The notes below the pieces were generated by a model. It had not been told where the DNA came from. It searched no databases and worked only from the letters and a program-made list of their open reading frames with translations. 64,000 bases of DNA, taken from contig NC_034010.1 in NCBI RefSeq assembly GCF_000346465.2, positions 242,232 to 306,231 on the forward strand, written 5' to 3'. This DNA comes from Prunus persica (Eukaryota > Streptophyta > Magnoliopsida > Rosales > Rosaceae). This document shows, piece after piece, positions 23,331 to 34,900 of this stretch. Position 1 is the stretch's first letter. Every line of letters begins with the position of its first letter. A program made the translations under genes and the position numbers.

Positions 23331-24344
23331 TATTTTATGGATTAAATGTGCTGTATGATGAATTTTTACAGTATGCAGATCAGGACCAGAAGTTCCTTGA
23401 TCCTCATCATACAATTACATCAGGACTTAAAGATCCTTGATGATGATATTAATATGAGAGCTGGCAGTCTCTCCGGTACTGTATTTGTAAACATGTGATC
23501 GGACTTAAGGGTCCTTGATTCCTGACATGTAAATAAGGATAATGATGTAACAGTACCGTATTGGTTCATAGTGCCGTACACATTGATGATAACTGTACTG
23601 GCAGATGAATAGATACGTATTCATGAATTGATGAATAGTACTATTCACATAAATAGTGACGTATGCATAAATATGAACCATTTTGGGTAAACCGTCACTA
23701 TATACAAAAGAGAACTTGCAGTTCCTTAAACTCATGGATGAACAATTAAATGAGATGCCAGAAGTTCCTCAAAATATGGACAATTATGTAAGGGCTTAAA
23801 GTCCATAAATATGTACAGAAAATTGTAAAAATGTCCATACCATGAGAACATGTGATTTTCACTTGAGGTTCAAAATCTAAGTGTTGAGAACCTGAAGTTC
23901 CAACAATTAAATGGACAATCCTTGAGGTATTATTGCAAATTGTGGTACGCCACATATTTCTTTGGCATAAGAGAATGATGAATTGAGACTCCCCACATAT
24001 TTTGTTATATCTGGGCCGGAAGCTCATGAACCCAAATATATGAGATATTAGCGTGGCTTGTACTCAATCCATATTTCATGTTCATTTGAAAAGGGCAAAT
24101 AAATTCTGAGTTTGTGCCCAGGCCATAAGTTCCGGGCTACCATACATTGAAATATGAAATTTGGGAGAGTCGATGTGGTTATTTGAACCTATAAGGCACA
24201 AGGTTCCAAATTGTCATTTTGAAAAGACGTAAAAACCACAGGTGCAAGTTTAAGAATATGCGCAATTATTATAACAGGAACATACAACAGATAGATTTTT
24301 TCCTGCAATGAAGGTGCAGGCCCTGTAAAATCTATAAAATTACA

Positions 24345-24896
24345 TTATGTTCTGGAAGCCTCTGAAGGAAGAGGACGGCACCTCTTAAGCTTAGCCATGA
24401 GCTTCTCATGGTCTCCCAAAATTCTTTCATTGGAGACCTGCAGCATGTCTAGCCTTCTCAGTGTATCAACAGAGTACGAACTCACCAGTTTCAACAAGGC
24501 ATTATTCTCTCCTTTAAGTTTCTCAACCTCCTGTTGAGACTCATGAAGCATTCTTTGGAGAGACGAATTTTCAGTAGCTAACCTCTCAACCTCGTTTGCT
24601 CTGGCACGCAAACGATCGGCCATGTTAGAAACAGAAACAGCACTCTGAATGCTAAAAGCCATTGAGTCATTAATAGCCTCTTCCTCTGATCTCCCTGTCA
24701 ACAACATTTCATCCATTGGAGTAATGAAATTCCTAGCTACTATGACAGCAGTAGCATCATTCATCATCACAGAATCATTAACTGTGAGATGACGATTTTT
24801 GGATACAAAGGATGGACGCCAAACTTCGGCGTCACTGGTTGTTGTGGGAGCATCATTTAAATTGAAATAATTTGGGCAGGAAGAAGAGGAAGCCAT
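24345..24896 (-). CDS. Antisense coiled-coil ORF inside the LTR element (183 aa)
   Basis: An uninterrupted frame with an ATG start on the strand opposite to the retrotransposon. The N-terminus is Ser-rich (MASSSSCPNYFNLNDAP), then EVWRPSFVSKNR and NDSVMMNDATAVIVARN. The central to C-terminal part is a predicted coiled coil with leucine/hydrophobic heptads (residues about 95-170: VERLATENSSLQRMLHES, then VEKLKGENNALLKLV). It ends in a basic segment. No known catalytic domain is visible. A TATA-like CTTATAGATA lies about 110 bases upstream (minus strand, near 25003-25012), so the ORF may have its own promoter. Antisense accessory ORFs are known in other plant LTR elements; that this is one is inference. 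A captured host gene is the alternative. Confidence 0.6.
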   Translation of the reverse strand: MASSSSCPNYFNLNDAPTTTSDAEVWRPSFVSKNRHLTVNDSVMMNDATAVIVARNFITPMDEMLLTGRSEEEAINDSMAFSIQSAVSVSNMADRLRARANEVERLATENSSLQRMLHESQQEVEKLKGENNALLKLVSSYSVDTLRRLDMLQVSNERILGDHEKLMAKLKRCRPLPSEASRT

Positions 24897-27197
24897 TTTT
24901 AAGAAGGTTTCGAAGAAAGCCTTAGGAAAACTAAAGTTTCAGAAAATGAAGGAAGTTAAGTTGAAACGCAGTTGCTCCAATCAAGGTTTGCAAAGGCAAT
25001 ATCTATAAGAGGAAATATGGCTACTGTTTGTCAGGATCACAATATCTTCTCGGATCCCCATATTTCTCTTTTTCTTTCCTAGAGTCCAAAACTTCACGTG
25101 GCCTCTAATAATGCCTGTCGGCACTTTCGGCGTTTTCAAAGCATTATTTTCAAAGCCGATCTTGCTTTACGGATTTCACGGAGCTACTTTTTCAAAAGCA
25201 TCCCGGGAATCTCGCAATTTTCCTATGGTTAATTTGAAATTCACCGGTTCTACCTATTCATTATATTTGTGTATAAATGTGTTACTAATGAAATTTTCTT
25301 TGCAGAAGACATCCAGTTTACTCCATACCTAGTGATGCGATATTTCCTTGTTTTTCTTATCAGTGAGCACTTAATGTGCCCGAGAAGCAAGACTATCTCT
25401 GATCATCCATTCAAGAAGCAAGACTATCCCTGATCATGTTTCTGCAAGATCAGGGAATTGTAAAGGCGGCCTTATGCTCTAATCTCCTGAGGTCCTTCTA
25501 GACTAGGAGATATGAGAGCTTATTGTCTACTCCCACCAGCTTCCTTCCCTGATTGCTTACCTTCTCTTGCAATCAATATCACATTATTTTTGCATTTTTT
25601 CTCTTTTTATAACTCTCTGTTCTTAAGAGATTTTATTTCTTTAGAATGAACATCTGAAGAATGAATCCATGAAGTAATCCTAACTATGAGGGTTATTTGT
25701 TTTGACAGAGGCAAAAGAGTTGTGATTTTTGCTCTTGCAGGATATAACTAGATCATCAAGCGCTACATTATATTTACTGGGCTGATATGAGCTTGAATGA
25801 TACTTGAGAAAAGTTTCTCCCACCTAAGGATGTAAGCAATACTTGTGTTATTTTATGCTTATATACCTATTTGATATTTTATCTTGAAAGGTAACCAAAT
25901 GGGGAGATAAGTCCGTTCCAAAAGAATGGCTTGTATGTATCCATGAATTATTAATGCAAATTTTACAGATTGTAAGTTGGATACATTGATAATACACTGC
26001 ACAGATTAAAAGTCCCATCAGAACATAACATGGGTATAGCAGTGATCAATATGATGCACGCCTGTTGCGTAGCAAATGATGTGGATTGAAGTCCCAAATG
26101 GACAATCCTTTGACATGTCACTATTGATATTATGCACGCCTAATGCGTAGCAAATTATATGGGTTAAAGTCCCATAATACGGGTTAAAGTCTCATAAATT
26201 AATTGACATGTATGTATTAATCTGTGGCATGCCTGTAGCATGACAGATATATGGGTTCTAAATGTTCCAACTCCCTAAATGGAGCTTTTCCACGCCCTAC
26301 TATAAAATAACGCTCCATTGGAGGTTATAATCCACATTCTCACATAATAAAAGCCCTCTGAAGTGGCTTGGGTACCCAAAAGCAAAGAAATGCTTATAAT
26401 TGATGCATGCGCATGAGAATGGTGAGATCGTGAATTGATGAATGACAATTTTTGATTTTGGAGTAGCTACTCAAATCATCAATGGGCTGTGTTGATTGGA
26501 ACCACGTTCAATTATTAAATGTCGACAATATCATTGGCCAAAATGGAACGAGGTAATTCCATTATAAATGAGAATGAACGTGAAAAAACAAACCCACAGT
26601 ACGAACCCCAAAAGATGTTAATACTGAAATTTATACTTGGGTGTTCGGAATAAAAGGGAATATACCTACTTTGTATGACACACTGTTTCTGGCAGAAACA
26701 AGGAATGTTGGTTTTTCTCCATATTTACAGATTCAATTGTGCTCCCCCCCTTATTACACAATTACGGAGACCAACATATTATCTTTAAGGGTTATTAAAA
26801 TGCACAGAGCATATCGCCAGAAGCGATTCCCTAAAGATGTATAAATAGCTGGGTTAAAGCTATATAATGTGTCATAAAATTTAATCTCTTTTAGACAAAA
26901 TCCGTTGAGAGGATTGATATTGCATAAAGAAAGTCCCTAAAGGACATGTGCTTGAAGCACAAAATTTGTACTCAATATTGATATGCATAAATCACCTCAG
27001 TGAGTACATTGATGTGATTGCAACACATTAAAGATTCTGCAGAATTCATGAAATATTTGTCTCGATCGAGCATTATACAAACGAGATTCTTGCTTATACT
27101 AAGAAAGTATTGAAGCATTTTTATGAGGATTATCCGTTGGACACTTTAATGATTTCCCGGAAGTATACTAGACCAGATAGAGCTCAGCTCACACTGT

Positions 27198-27780
27198 ACT
27201 CTTCTTCCTTCATCCAGGTTTTTTATCCCATTGGGTTTTTTCCTTGTAAGGTTTTAACGAGGCAGTGTAGCTCAAGGTTTTAGGGTATACTATGAAAATT
27301 TTTATGGTCGCTTACTGGACAAAAGCTAGTCCTAAAATTTTCAGGGGGAGATATTCATCAGGGGGAGCATGGTTTTAATAAAGACCTCCATACACTGTAC
27401 TCTTTTTCCTTCATCCAGGTTTTTATCCCACTGGGTTTTTCCTGGTAAGGTTTTAACGAGGCAGTGTCGCTCAAAGATTGACTCACAGAAGCAGTGTCAA
27501 CTACGATATTCAGAAAACTGATCAACAGTATGACTTAAAGATATTTTGCCAAGCATCAGGGGGAGCGCACCATCAATAAAGATCTTCAAACACCGTACTC
27601 TTTTTTCTTCGTCCGGATTTTTATCCCACTGGGTTTTTCCTGGCAAGGTTTTAACGAGGCAGTGTCGCACGCGCGCCAATATACTTAGAATTTTATGTTA
27701 CACATAGTTATGTACTCTTTTTCCCTTCGACCAGTTTTTGTCCCACTGGGTTTTTACTGGCAAGGTTTTTAACGAGGCAT
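27198..27780 (+). repeat. Four copies of a copia 3'-region motif
   Basis: A unit reading roughly ACTCTTTTTCCTTC..CAGG, TTTTTATCCCACTGGG and AAGGTTTTAACGAGGCA occurs near 27205-27263, 27398-27467, 27597-27665 and 27714-27779. Most elements carrying this motif have one copy just upstream of the polypurine tract; four imperfect copies with different spacing are seen here. Confidence 0.75.
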
Positions 27781-27803
27781 ATTCCATATCATTTGTGGTC
27801 TCC

Positions 27804-27812
27804 AAGGGGGAG
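27804..27812 (+). other. Polypurine tract
   Basis: AAGGGGGAG directly abuts the TG of the 3' LTR, the expected plus-strand priming site. Confidence 0.85.
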
Positions 27813-28010
27813 TGTTGTAAATATATTAGGTGGAGCCCACCTGAAGCTTCCTCGAAGCTTCCTCCAATTGGAAGCTTCCTCCACCCTTATGTTGTATATA
27901 CACAGACATTCAGAATACACAAAGTGGAGCGAATTCAGCTTCTGTGTTTTTCTCTCTATCCCAAATTTTCTCTCAATTTCCTCTGATGAAATTCAGCTAG
28001 ATTTATAACA
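27813..28010 (+). repeat. 3' LTR
   Basis: 198 bp, one mismatch to the 5' LTR, followed by the target duplication AAAAT. Confidence 0.95.
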
Positions 28011-28015
28011 AAAAT

Positions 28016-28794
28016 AAATTTGTTGCAGTTTTATGTTCATACCCATTTCAGCTAAAAATTCTTATGTGAGGAGGGGTTGTTGGGGTAGGGGTGGGGTTAG
28101 GCCTAGGCAACCGAACCCACCCATGTCGTCGACTGGAAATCACCCATTGAATCAATCTCTATGGTTCGTCTTTTCCAAACATTGATGGTTCCATTGATTG
28201 GTCGATTTGTTGAGAAATCAACTCAGTTTCTCGGTGAGATTTAACCTGTGATGACGAGAAATAGAAGGTGAAGAAAGGTGGCGAGGCGATGCGATGACGA
28301 GGCAGAGTTGACCATGCATTGGCGGAAGAGAGAGGAAGGGAAAAGTTGGAGAGAGAGAGAGAGCGTGATAGATAACGGCTAGCGGAGGCGATTGAGGAAG
28401 AGTTAGAGCGACACGTAAGTAAGGGCAAATCGAGTAAACTGTAGGTTTGGGTGCCAAGCTCTTATTTGGGCCCATGACTCGTCGGTTCGAAGAAAACAGC
28501 GTCACAAGTCAAACTCACTATTTTGCTATGAAATATAGACTATTTTGGGCATTTAATGAAGTTTACTTGCCCAAAACAACATACGCCATTTATGAGGTTG
28601 TATTTGGATTTTTTTGTTATTTTTTGTTTTTCATTCCTATTTGGATTCCTAGAGCTTCCAAGGTTTGAGGTAGTATTTATTTCAGCTTTAGCTAAGGGTT
28701 TAGAGTTGTTATCCCTATTTTCAAAATTAATAACTTTGATTTTTTCTCCTATTTCATGTTGGATTCTAGTGTTCTTACCTTTGAGGCTTACATT
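28016..28794. other. Intergenic DNA between the LTR element and the CACTA transposon
   Basis: No supported gene. Two overlapping minus-strand frames near 28159-28505 are Ser-rich, lack domains and are not called. Confidence 0.5.
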
Positions 28795-28822
28795 CACTAC
28801 TACAAAAAGTGAAAAAGACGAC
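28795..28822 (+). repeat. CACTA left terminal inverted repeat
   Basis: CACTACTACAAAAAGTGAAA and following bases pair with the right terminus at 42304-42331; CACTA is the superfamily's 5' signature. Confidence 0.9.
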
Positions 28823-29569
28823 CAGAAAACAACGACGGTCTAAGTGAAAACCGTCGTGGTTTATAAAAAGACGACGGTTCTAAAAACACCGTCGTGTAAT
28901 ACAACCTTAGACAACTAAAAAATGGAGTTTCAAATGGCTGTTCAAAAACAACGACGTACATAATTAAACAACCGACGTCTATTTGAAACAGATTTCCTCA
29001 GTGTAAAATCAATGCCAACAAAGAACGGCAGAAGTTATGAATCGACCGACGTAGAAAGTAAAGACGACGATTTCAATAAAAACTGCCGTTTTTACTCATA
29101 AAATAACACGACGAGGTTTTCGTATAAGACGCCGTATAATTACAAACAAATCCACGGCTTTAAAATACAAAATATCGCCGTATTAAATTAATTTACAACG
29201 ACGGAAAATATAAATATATCGACGTCATTCTCGTATAGTTCTACTACGTTATCTTTAAATCGTACAATAAAATTTATCGTCGTATTTATTCATTTTATAC
29301 GTCGTACCTTTAATTTTAACGGTCGTCTTAATAAGAATTTTTGTTAACAATTTTTTTCTTTGATTTTCTTATCCTACGTCGGTAGATCTACTTAATGACA
29401 AGAATTGAAATAACCACGACGGTTTATATAGAACACCGCCGACATAATCAGTTTTGTCTGAGATCCCAAGGGTTACGAAATCTTACCAGATGGAACTCTG
29501 TTCCACATCATAATCTTAACAGATGACACAGATTTGCAAATATTGCGTCGTGTTAGTTTACAAATTCTA

Positions 29570-29755
29570 GAACATTAATTTCCCTCATTTTAAATTTCCT
29601 CGGGAAAGAAAAATCTATTTATCACGCTTTGGAATTGAAAACTAAAACTGAAAGAATACGGGAAAAAAAACTCCATTTATAATTTAAAATTAAAATCCAC
29701 GTCGGTTGTAGTACACTTAACGACGTTTAACAAAATAATCTACATCGGTAATTAT
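29570..29755 (+). repeat. Direct repeat flanking the RPN6 fragment, left copy
   Basis: About 185 bases beginning near AATTTCCCTCATTTTAAATT and including CGGGAAAAAAAACTCC and AAAATCCACGTCGGTT. They recur with modest divergence at about 30793-30975, some 1.2 kb to the right. Confidence 0.65.
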
Positions 29756-29881
29756 AAATCTACCGCCATCGTAACTTAATATAGACGACGAGAAAAGACG
29801 ACGGTAGAACAGAAAACCGCCGTTGTTTCATTTTCTTTAACATATCTTTCTGCAGGACTTGTGTAGTTCAAAGCATTGACA

Positions 29882-30283
29882 ATGTCTTCATCATATCTCC
29901 CAGAAACTACTGATTCAATTGCTCATGCTTTAGAGGCCATCTGAAGCCATTTCTATTCTTTATCGCATTCTTGAAACCCATCTTCTTCTTCTGAAGCTCT
30001 ACGGATAAAGGAAGAGGCTATCACAATAAATCCGACGGATCTTCTTAGGCAAGAAAATCAAGCAGAGGATCAGGCACATCTGATCTTCAGATTTCCCTGA
30101 GAAGCGAACTTTCCTTGGACAGCGAGTGGAGGCCAGGCTTGCATCTCTTTTGATGGAAAGCAAGGAGTATTCAGAAGCACTAAGTGTCCTATCAGGCTTG
30201 ATCAAGGAAGTGAGAAGGCTAGTTGACAAGCTTCTTCTTGTGGACATATATTTGAAGCGAGTAAGCTCAATTTCTCTTTGAGA
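29882..30283 (+). pseudogene. Captured fragment of 26S proteasome subunit RPN6 (PSMD11)
   Basis: Starting at ATG 29882 the frame reads MSSSYLPETTDSIAHALEAI, then after stops and small shifts SSSSEALRIKEEAI and TDLLRQENQAED. After an internal deletion it reads EKRTFLGQRVEARLASLLM, ESKEYSEALSVLSGLIKEVR and DKLLLVDIYL. This is the N-terminal portion of the RPN6/PSMD11 lid subunit. An acceptor-like CTGCAG and a UTR-like stretch precede the ATG, suggesting genomic DNA was picked up. Stops, frame changes and the missing middle make it a non-functional fragment. It lies in sense orientation with the element's genes and is flanked by two direct repeats of about 185 bp. Confidence 0.85.
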
Positions 30284-30792
30284 AAACATCCAAATTATTA
30301 TCTTTGAGACATGAGAGACTGAGAGAGGAAGAACTTGGAACCTTAAATGTAAACCGAAAATGAATGAAAGCGACAAATTTATAGAATAAATTTTTAAAAC
30401 CAACGGCGGTCCTTACAAACAAACCGCCGTTTAAATTGTAAAATCAACGTCGGTATGATCGACGTATATTACAGAAATCCACGTCGGTAAATTAATAAAA
30501 ACGACGTGTTAAATAATATACCATGACGCGAGTTATTACTTATGTACTTTAATTTTTGAGTTTACTACGACGGTACCTACAAACTACTGTCGTATTTATT
30601 TACCACGTCCGAAGTTAAATGTACCGTCGTATTTTGTAATTTATACGTCGTAGTTATATGTAACCGCCATATTATTTTTTTGAAATGGTTTTATATGTAA
30701 GCAACTTTTCGTCTACTTGACTTACACATTTGTTGTTTTTATATTCTTATTTTATTTAAATCTGTCATCCAAAAAAGAAACTTTACATATTG

Positions 30793-30975
30793 CAGAATAT
30801 TAATTTCCTTCGTTTTAAATTTCCTCCGGAAAAAAAACTCTATTTATAACGCACTGTAATTGAAAAATAAACTGAAAGGTCACGGGAAAAAAAATTCTAT
30901 TCATAATTTAAAAATTAAAATCCACGTCGGTTATATTAAACCTAACGACGTTAAATGAAATGATTCCACGTCGAA
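30793..30975 (+). repeat. Direct repeat flanking the RPN6 fragment, right copy
   Basis: Partner of 29570-29755. A further shorter direct repeat (CCGCCATATT/CCGCCGTATT through GTAAGCAACTTTTCG) occurs at about 30661-30710 and 31021-31070. Confidence 0.65.
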
Positions 30976-31703
30976 TGAAAAATATTGCGTCGTTTTAGTT
31001 AAAAACGACGTAGTTAAATGTAACCGCCGTATTATTTTTTTGAAATGGTTTTATATGTAAGCAACTTTTCGACTTACACATGCACTGTTTCCAAACCCGA
31101 TTAAAAATTTCAATCTCCCAGAGAAACCTTTTCGTCTTTTTTCCTTGTCAGAGCATTGTCAGAGTTTCTCATCGTCTTCCTCTCGTCTTCTTCGTCGTCT
31201 CTGAACTTAAACATCGATCATCTTCCTCTTGCTTTCATTGCACGCAAAAGGTAAGCTTTCATTTTCACTATTTTGGTTACTGTTTTGCATGCTCATACGT
31301 TTTTTGTTTGAAAAATCTTTTTACCTTTTTTCTGGCCAAAATCATTTTACTTCTTTCCAAGTTTGATAAAATATACAGACAAAGAGAGAAAGTTTCCAAC
31401 TTTGAAGACAACTACATCAACTAAATAAGACGACGGTAGACCACGACGGTTCGTCAGTTGTTCTAGCGTCGTCTGAAAATTGACAAAGTTGTTTTTAAAA
31501 TAATAGTCTTTTTTTATATGCTTGTTTAATTGCAGGTTTGATTTCGCTGAACAATGGTTTTTGTTTTTCCCTTATTTGATAAAATATAAAGAAAAAGAAA
31601 CTAGGGTTGGTATCTAATATAGACGATAAAATATAAATAATAGTTTACCACGACGGTGTATTACTATTGACGTCGTGTGAACATATATACCACGACGTTA
31701 TAT

Positions 31704-31847
31704 AAATAATGGTTTTAAACATTTATTACGTCTGAGATTATTTCATTGCGTCGTCTAAAATCATATCATACGTCGAATAATGGTTTTAAACATTTATTAC
31801 GTCTGAGATTATTTCATTGCGTCGTCTAAAATCATATCATACGTCGT
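31704..31847 (+). repeat. 71-bp tandem duplication
   Basis: Two essentially identical head-to-tail copies containing TGGTTTTAAACATTTATTAC and ATTGCGTCGTC lie in the probable 5' UTR intron of the protease gene. Confidence 0.85.
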
Positions 31848-31920
31848 ATTTTTTTAATACCGTCGTTTGTGTTCTTAATGTTTTCCTGAAATATTTTCAC
31901 TTGCAGTTTTGTCTGTTAAA

Positions 31921-34900
31921 ATGGTTTCTCAACAACAAACTAAGGATTCTGGCTCCAAGAAGCTTGGAATGGTAGCTCCTCAAGATAAGTCTTCGAAGGA
32001 GATGAAGTCTTCGAAGAAGATGAAGTTTGCTTCATCATCTGCTGAGACAGAACAAACCAGCCAGACAACAATCTCAGATGATTCAAAGACTGGTCGAGGT
32101 ATGAGCACAATGCCTCGTGTTGTGAAGAGAAAGCTTCAGAAACTGAGGCCAATTGTTGAGTACAATAAAAGGGGGAAAGGTGTTGGCCAAGCACATATTG
32201 AGATGCAGTCGTATATTGGTGTGTTGGCACGCTCCAGGATCCCACTTGTGGACAAGAAATGGTCCCAAATCCCCAAGGATATAAAGGAGCAGATTTGGGA
32301 AGCAGTTGACATGGCTTTTGTCGTAGGCCAAGGGGGCAAGACCTCTGTTTTAGCTTCTGCTTCCAAGAAATGGAAGGATTTCAAGTCTACACTAACGAGG
32401 CATTATATCCTTCCATACACCAATGACAGGGAGAAATTAAGCCAACCCCCTGAAACATATAAATTCATAGAGAAAGCACAATGGGATGCCTTTGTAGCTT
32501 CAAGGCTATCCAAAGATTTTGAGTCTGTGCATTCTCAACATGCACAGATTAGGGAGAAACTCGAGTACAATCATCGATTGTCTCGAAAAGGATATGCTGG
32601 ATTGGAGGATCAATTGGAGGAAACCATGCCTGGGGTAGAAATTGATCGATCTACCTTATGGAAGAGAGCTAGACAGGACAAACATGGTAACATCCCTGAT
32701 CCAAAGGTGGCAGAGAAAGCAAAATTAATTGTAAGCCTACTATCACTCTGTTTTAAATTTTTATTAAACTGTGAATTATTCTTATTACGTCGTATGTTAT
32801 ATTTTTCGTCGTGTGAATGATATTACCACGTCGAAAAGTTTTTAAAAACGTCGTTAAAGGTCTAAATAGGAATCACTACTATGTTTTCTGTAATTACAGC
32901 ATAAGACGTCGGTGGTTCATTTTCGCGTCGTGTGAAGGATATTACCACGTCGAAAATTTTTTAAAAACGTCGTTAACGGTCTAAATAGGAATCACTACTC
33001 TGTTATCTTTAATTATAGCATAAGACGTCGGTTGTTTATTCATTTCGTCGTTTTAAATAAATAACCACGTCGGTATAACTACCGTCGTGATAAGTTATAA
33101 TAACGTCGGTTTATACGTTATTGCGTCGTGTGAAATTATATAATACGTCGTTTGTACATAAATAACCGTCGTGTGTTTTTTTGTTTATCTTTTTTTAGGA
33201 TGAATTGCAGAAACAAGTCTCGGAAGGCAAAGTCAGAGTAGATGGCAGCAATGATGTGCTGACCATGGCTTTGGGCCCCGAGCATCCAGGCAGACTGAGG
33301 GGAGTTGGTGCTGGTGTTTCCCCAAGGCAATATTTCAATTTGCCCAAACCACAGAGGGTGAGCTTTGACGACCGTTTGAAGGAGAGTTTAAGAGTTCTCC
33401 TTCAAGAAGAGACTAAAAAGATGGAGGCTAAGGCAAGGGAAGAGGCCTTAAGGATGGAGGCTAGGACAAAACAATTGGTAGAGGCTGAGAGGGAGCATTT
33501 CCTGAGTCAGCTTTCCCAATTAATTCCCAATTTTGATCCAAGCATGCTTAAACCAAGAATTAGCCAAAGCCCCAAAAATCCAATGTCTGACAAAGCTAGC
33601 TGCTCTGGAGGTGATGTGAGATCCCTACATTTGGAGGATGATACTGCCAAAATGGGGAAACATCAGCCAGATGAAGAGAAGGAAGAAGAAAAAAGAGATG
33701 AAGAGAAGGAAGAAGAAAAGGAGAAAGAAGATGAAGAAAAGCATGACGACAAGGTATGTTCACATAACTTTGCCTTTTTTATTTGTTTTTCAAAATTTCA
33801 GACGTCGATATTTTTATTTAATCCGTCGTTTGTTTAAAACTTAGACGGCGGAATTTTTTTAAGACGTAATAAAATATTTAAACGACGGTTTTTGCACCGT
33901 CGTTTAAATGGTTTCAAACGACGCTTTATTCATAAAACCGTCGTCTTTATTGAATTACCACGACAGTTTTTTCACCGTCGTTTAAATACTTTTAAGACGA
34001 CGTTTTATTACTTAAACCGTCGTCTTTATTGAATTACCACGTCATTTTTTTTATTTCTTTAAACAGGTTATTGAAGTTGGTGCTTATTCAAATATGGAGG
34101 CGCCATCTTCTTTAAAAACCCTTTGTCGTTTTGTGGAAACGACACTCCTGCCTGAGGATAAGACAGTCCAATTTACAATTGATAAGGAGGTGTTTGGTGG
34201 TGAGCGCGATACCTTCCTCCTGCCTGAAGATATTACACAATTTGCAGGCATGGAAGAAATTGGAGCTACTGTATTGGCTGTATATATGAGGTTTGTACTT
34301 CTAAAATAATAACTCGTTGGTTTATATATTGCGTCGTCTTAACTAACTAACCACGTCGTCTTAACTAACAACCGTCGTGATAAATATATTATAACGTCCT
34401 CATCTATTTCAGTACGTCGTGTGAAATATTATAATACGTCGTTTTTTTATACATAACCGTCGTGTTTTGTGTGCTGACTTGTTTATATTATTTTATTTGT
34501 TTAGGTACTTACACGATGTTTTGAAAAAAGCCAATATGTGCAGTATGGTTGGCTTTATCGACCCTGCTACAGTTAGTGCCAACTCTGGCACAATAACTGA
34601 AAGATCACGACTCGTAGCAGCTCGACTTCAGAAGACAGACGGTGAACAGATTTTCATGATGCCTTACAATCCAGGGTTAGTCTCCTTAGGATTTTGTTTT
34701 TATGATTTTCAATAAATGACAGCTTATAAACTAACCACGTCGGTGTTTTATTTTATTTAGTCGTTTGAAACTACTAACCACGTCGGTATTTATTTATCGT
34801 CGTGATAAATATATAATGTCGTCGTTAGCTACTTTACTTCGTCGTGTGAAATACTATAATACGTCGTTTTTGTAAATAACCGTCGTTTTTATATTAATTT

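Larger units (their letters stand above)
21081..28010 (+). mobile_element. Non-autonomous LTR retrotransposon carrying host gene fragments
   Basis: A complete element of 6930 bp. The 198-bp LTRs (21081-21278 and 27813-28010) start TGTTG and end AACA, and are flanked by the perfect 5-bp duplication AAAAT (21076-21080, 28011-28015). The primer-site region after the 5' LTR reads CGTTATCAGCACGA, a sequence seen in plant copia elements. A polypurine tract AAGGGGGAG lies directly before the 3' LTR. The LTRs differ at one of 198 positions, so the insertion is recent. I find no gag, protease, integrase, RT or RNase H frame in the 6.5-kb interior. It is therefore a large non-autonomous derivative, probably mobilised by a copia relative (inferred from the leader, PPT context and 5-bp duplication). 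The interior holds pieces of at least three host genes, a tandem-repeat block, an antisense ORF and four copies of a 3' motif. Confidence 0.9.

Noticed and set aside
28159..28505. Two overlapping Ser-rich minus-strand ORFs
   Set aside because: Low complexity, no domain, overlapping frames of similar length; probably chance.
29999..30403. 134-codon minus-strand ORF in the CACTA element
   Set aside because: It is the shadow of the plus-strand RPN6 fragment.
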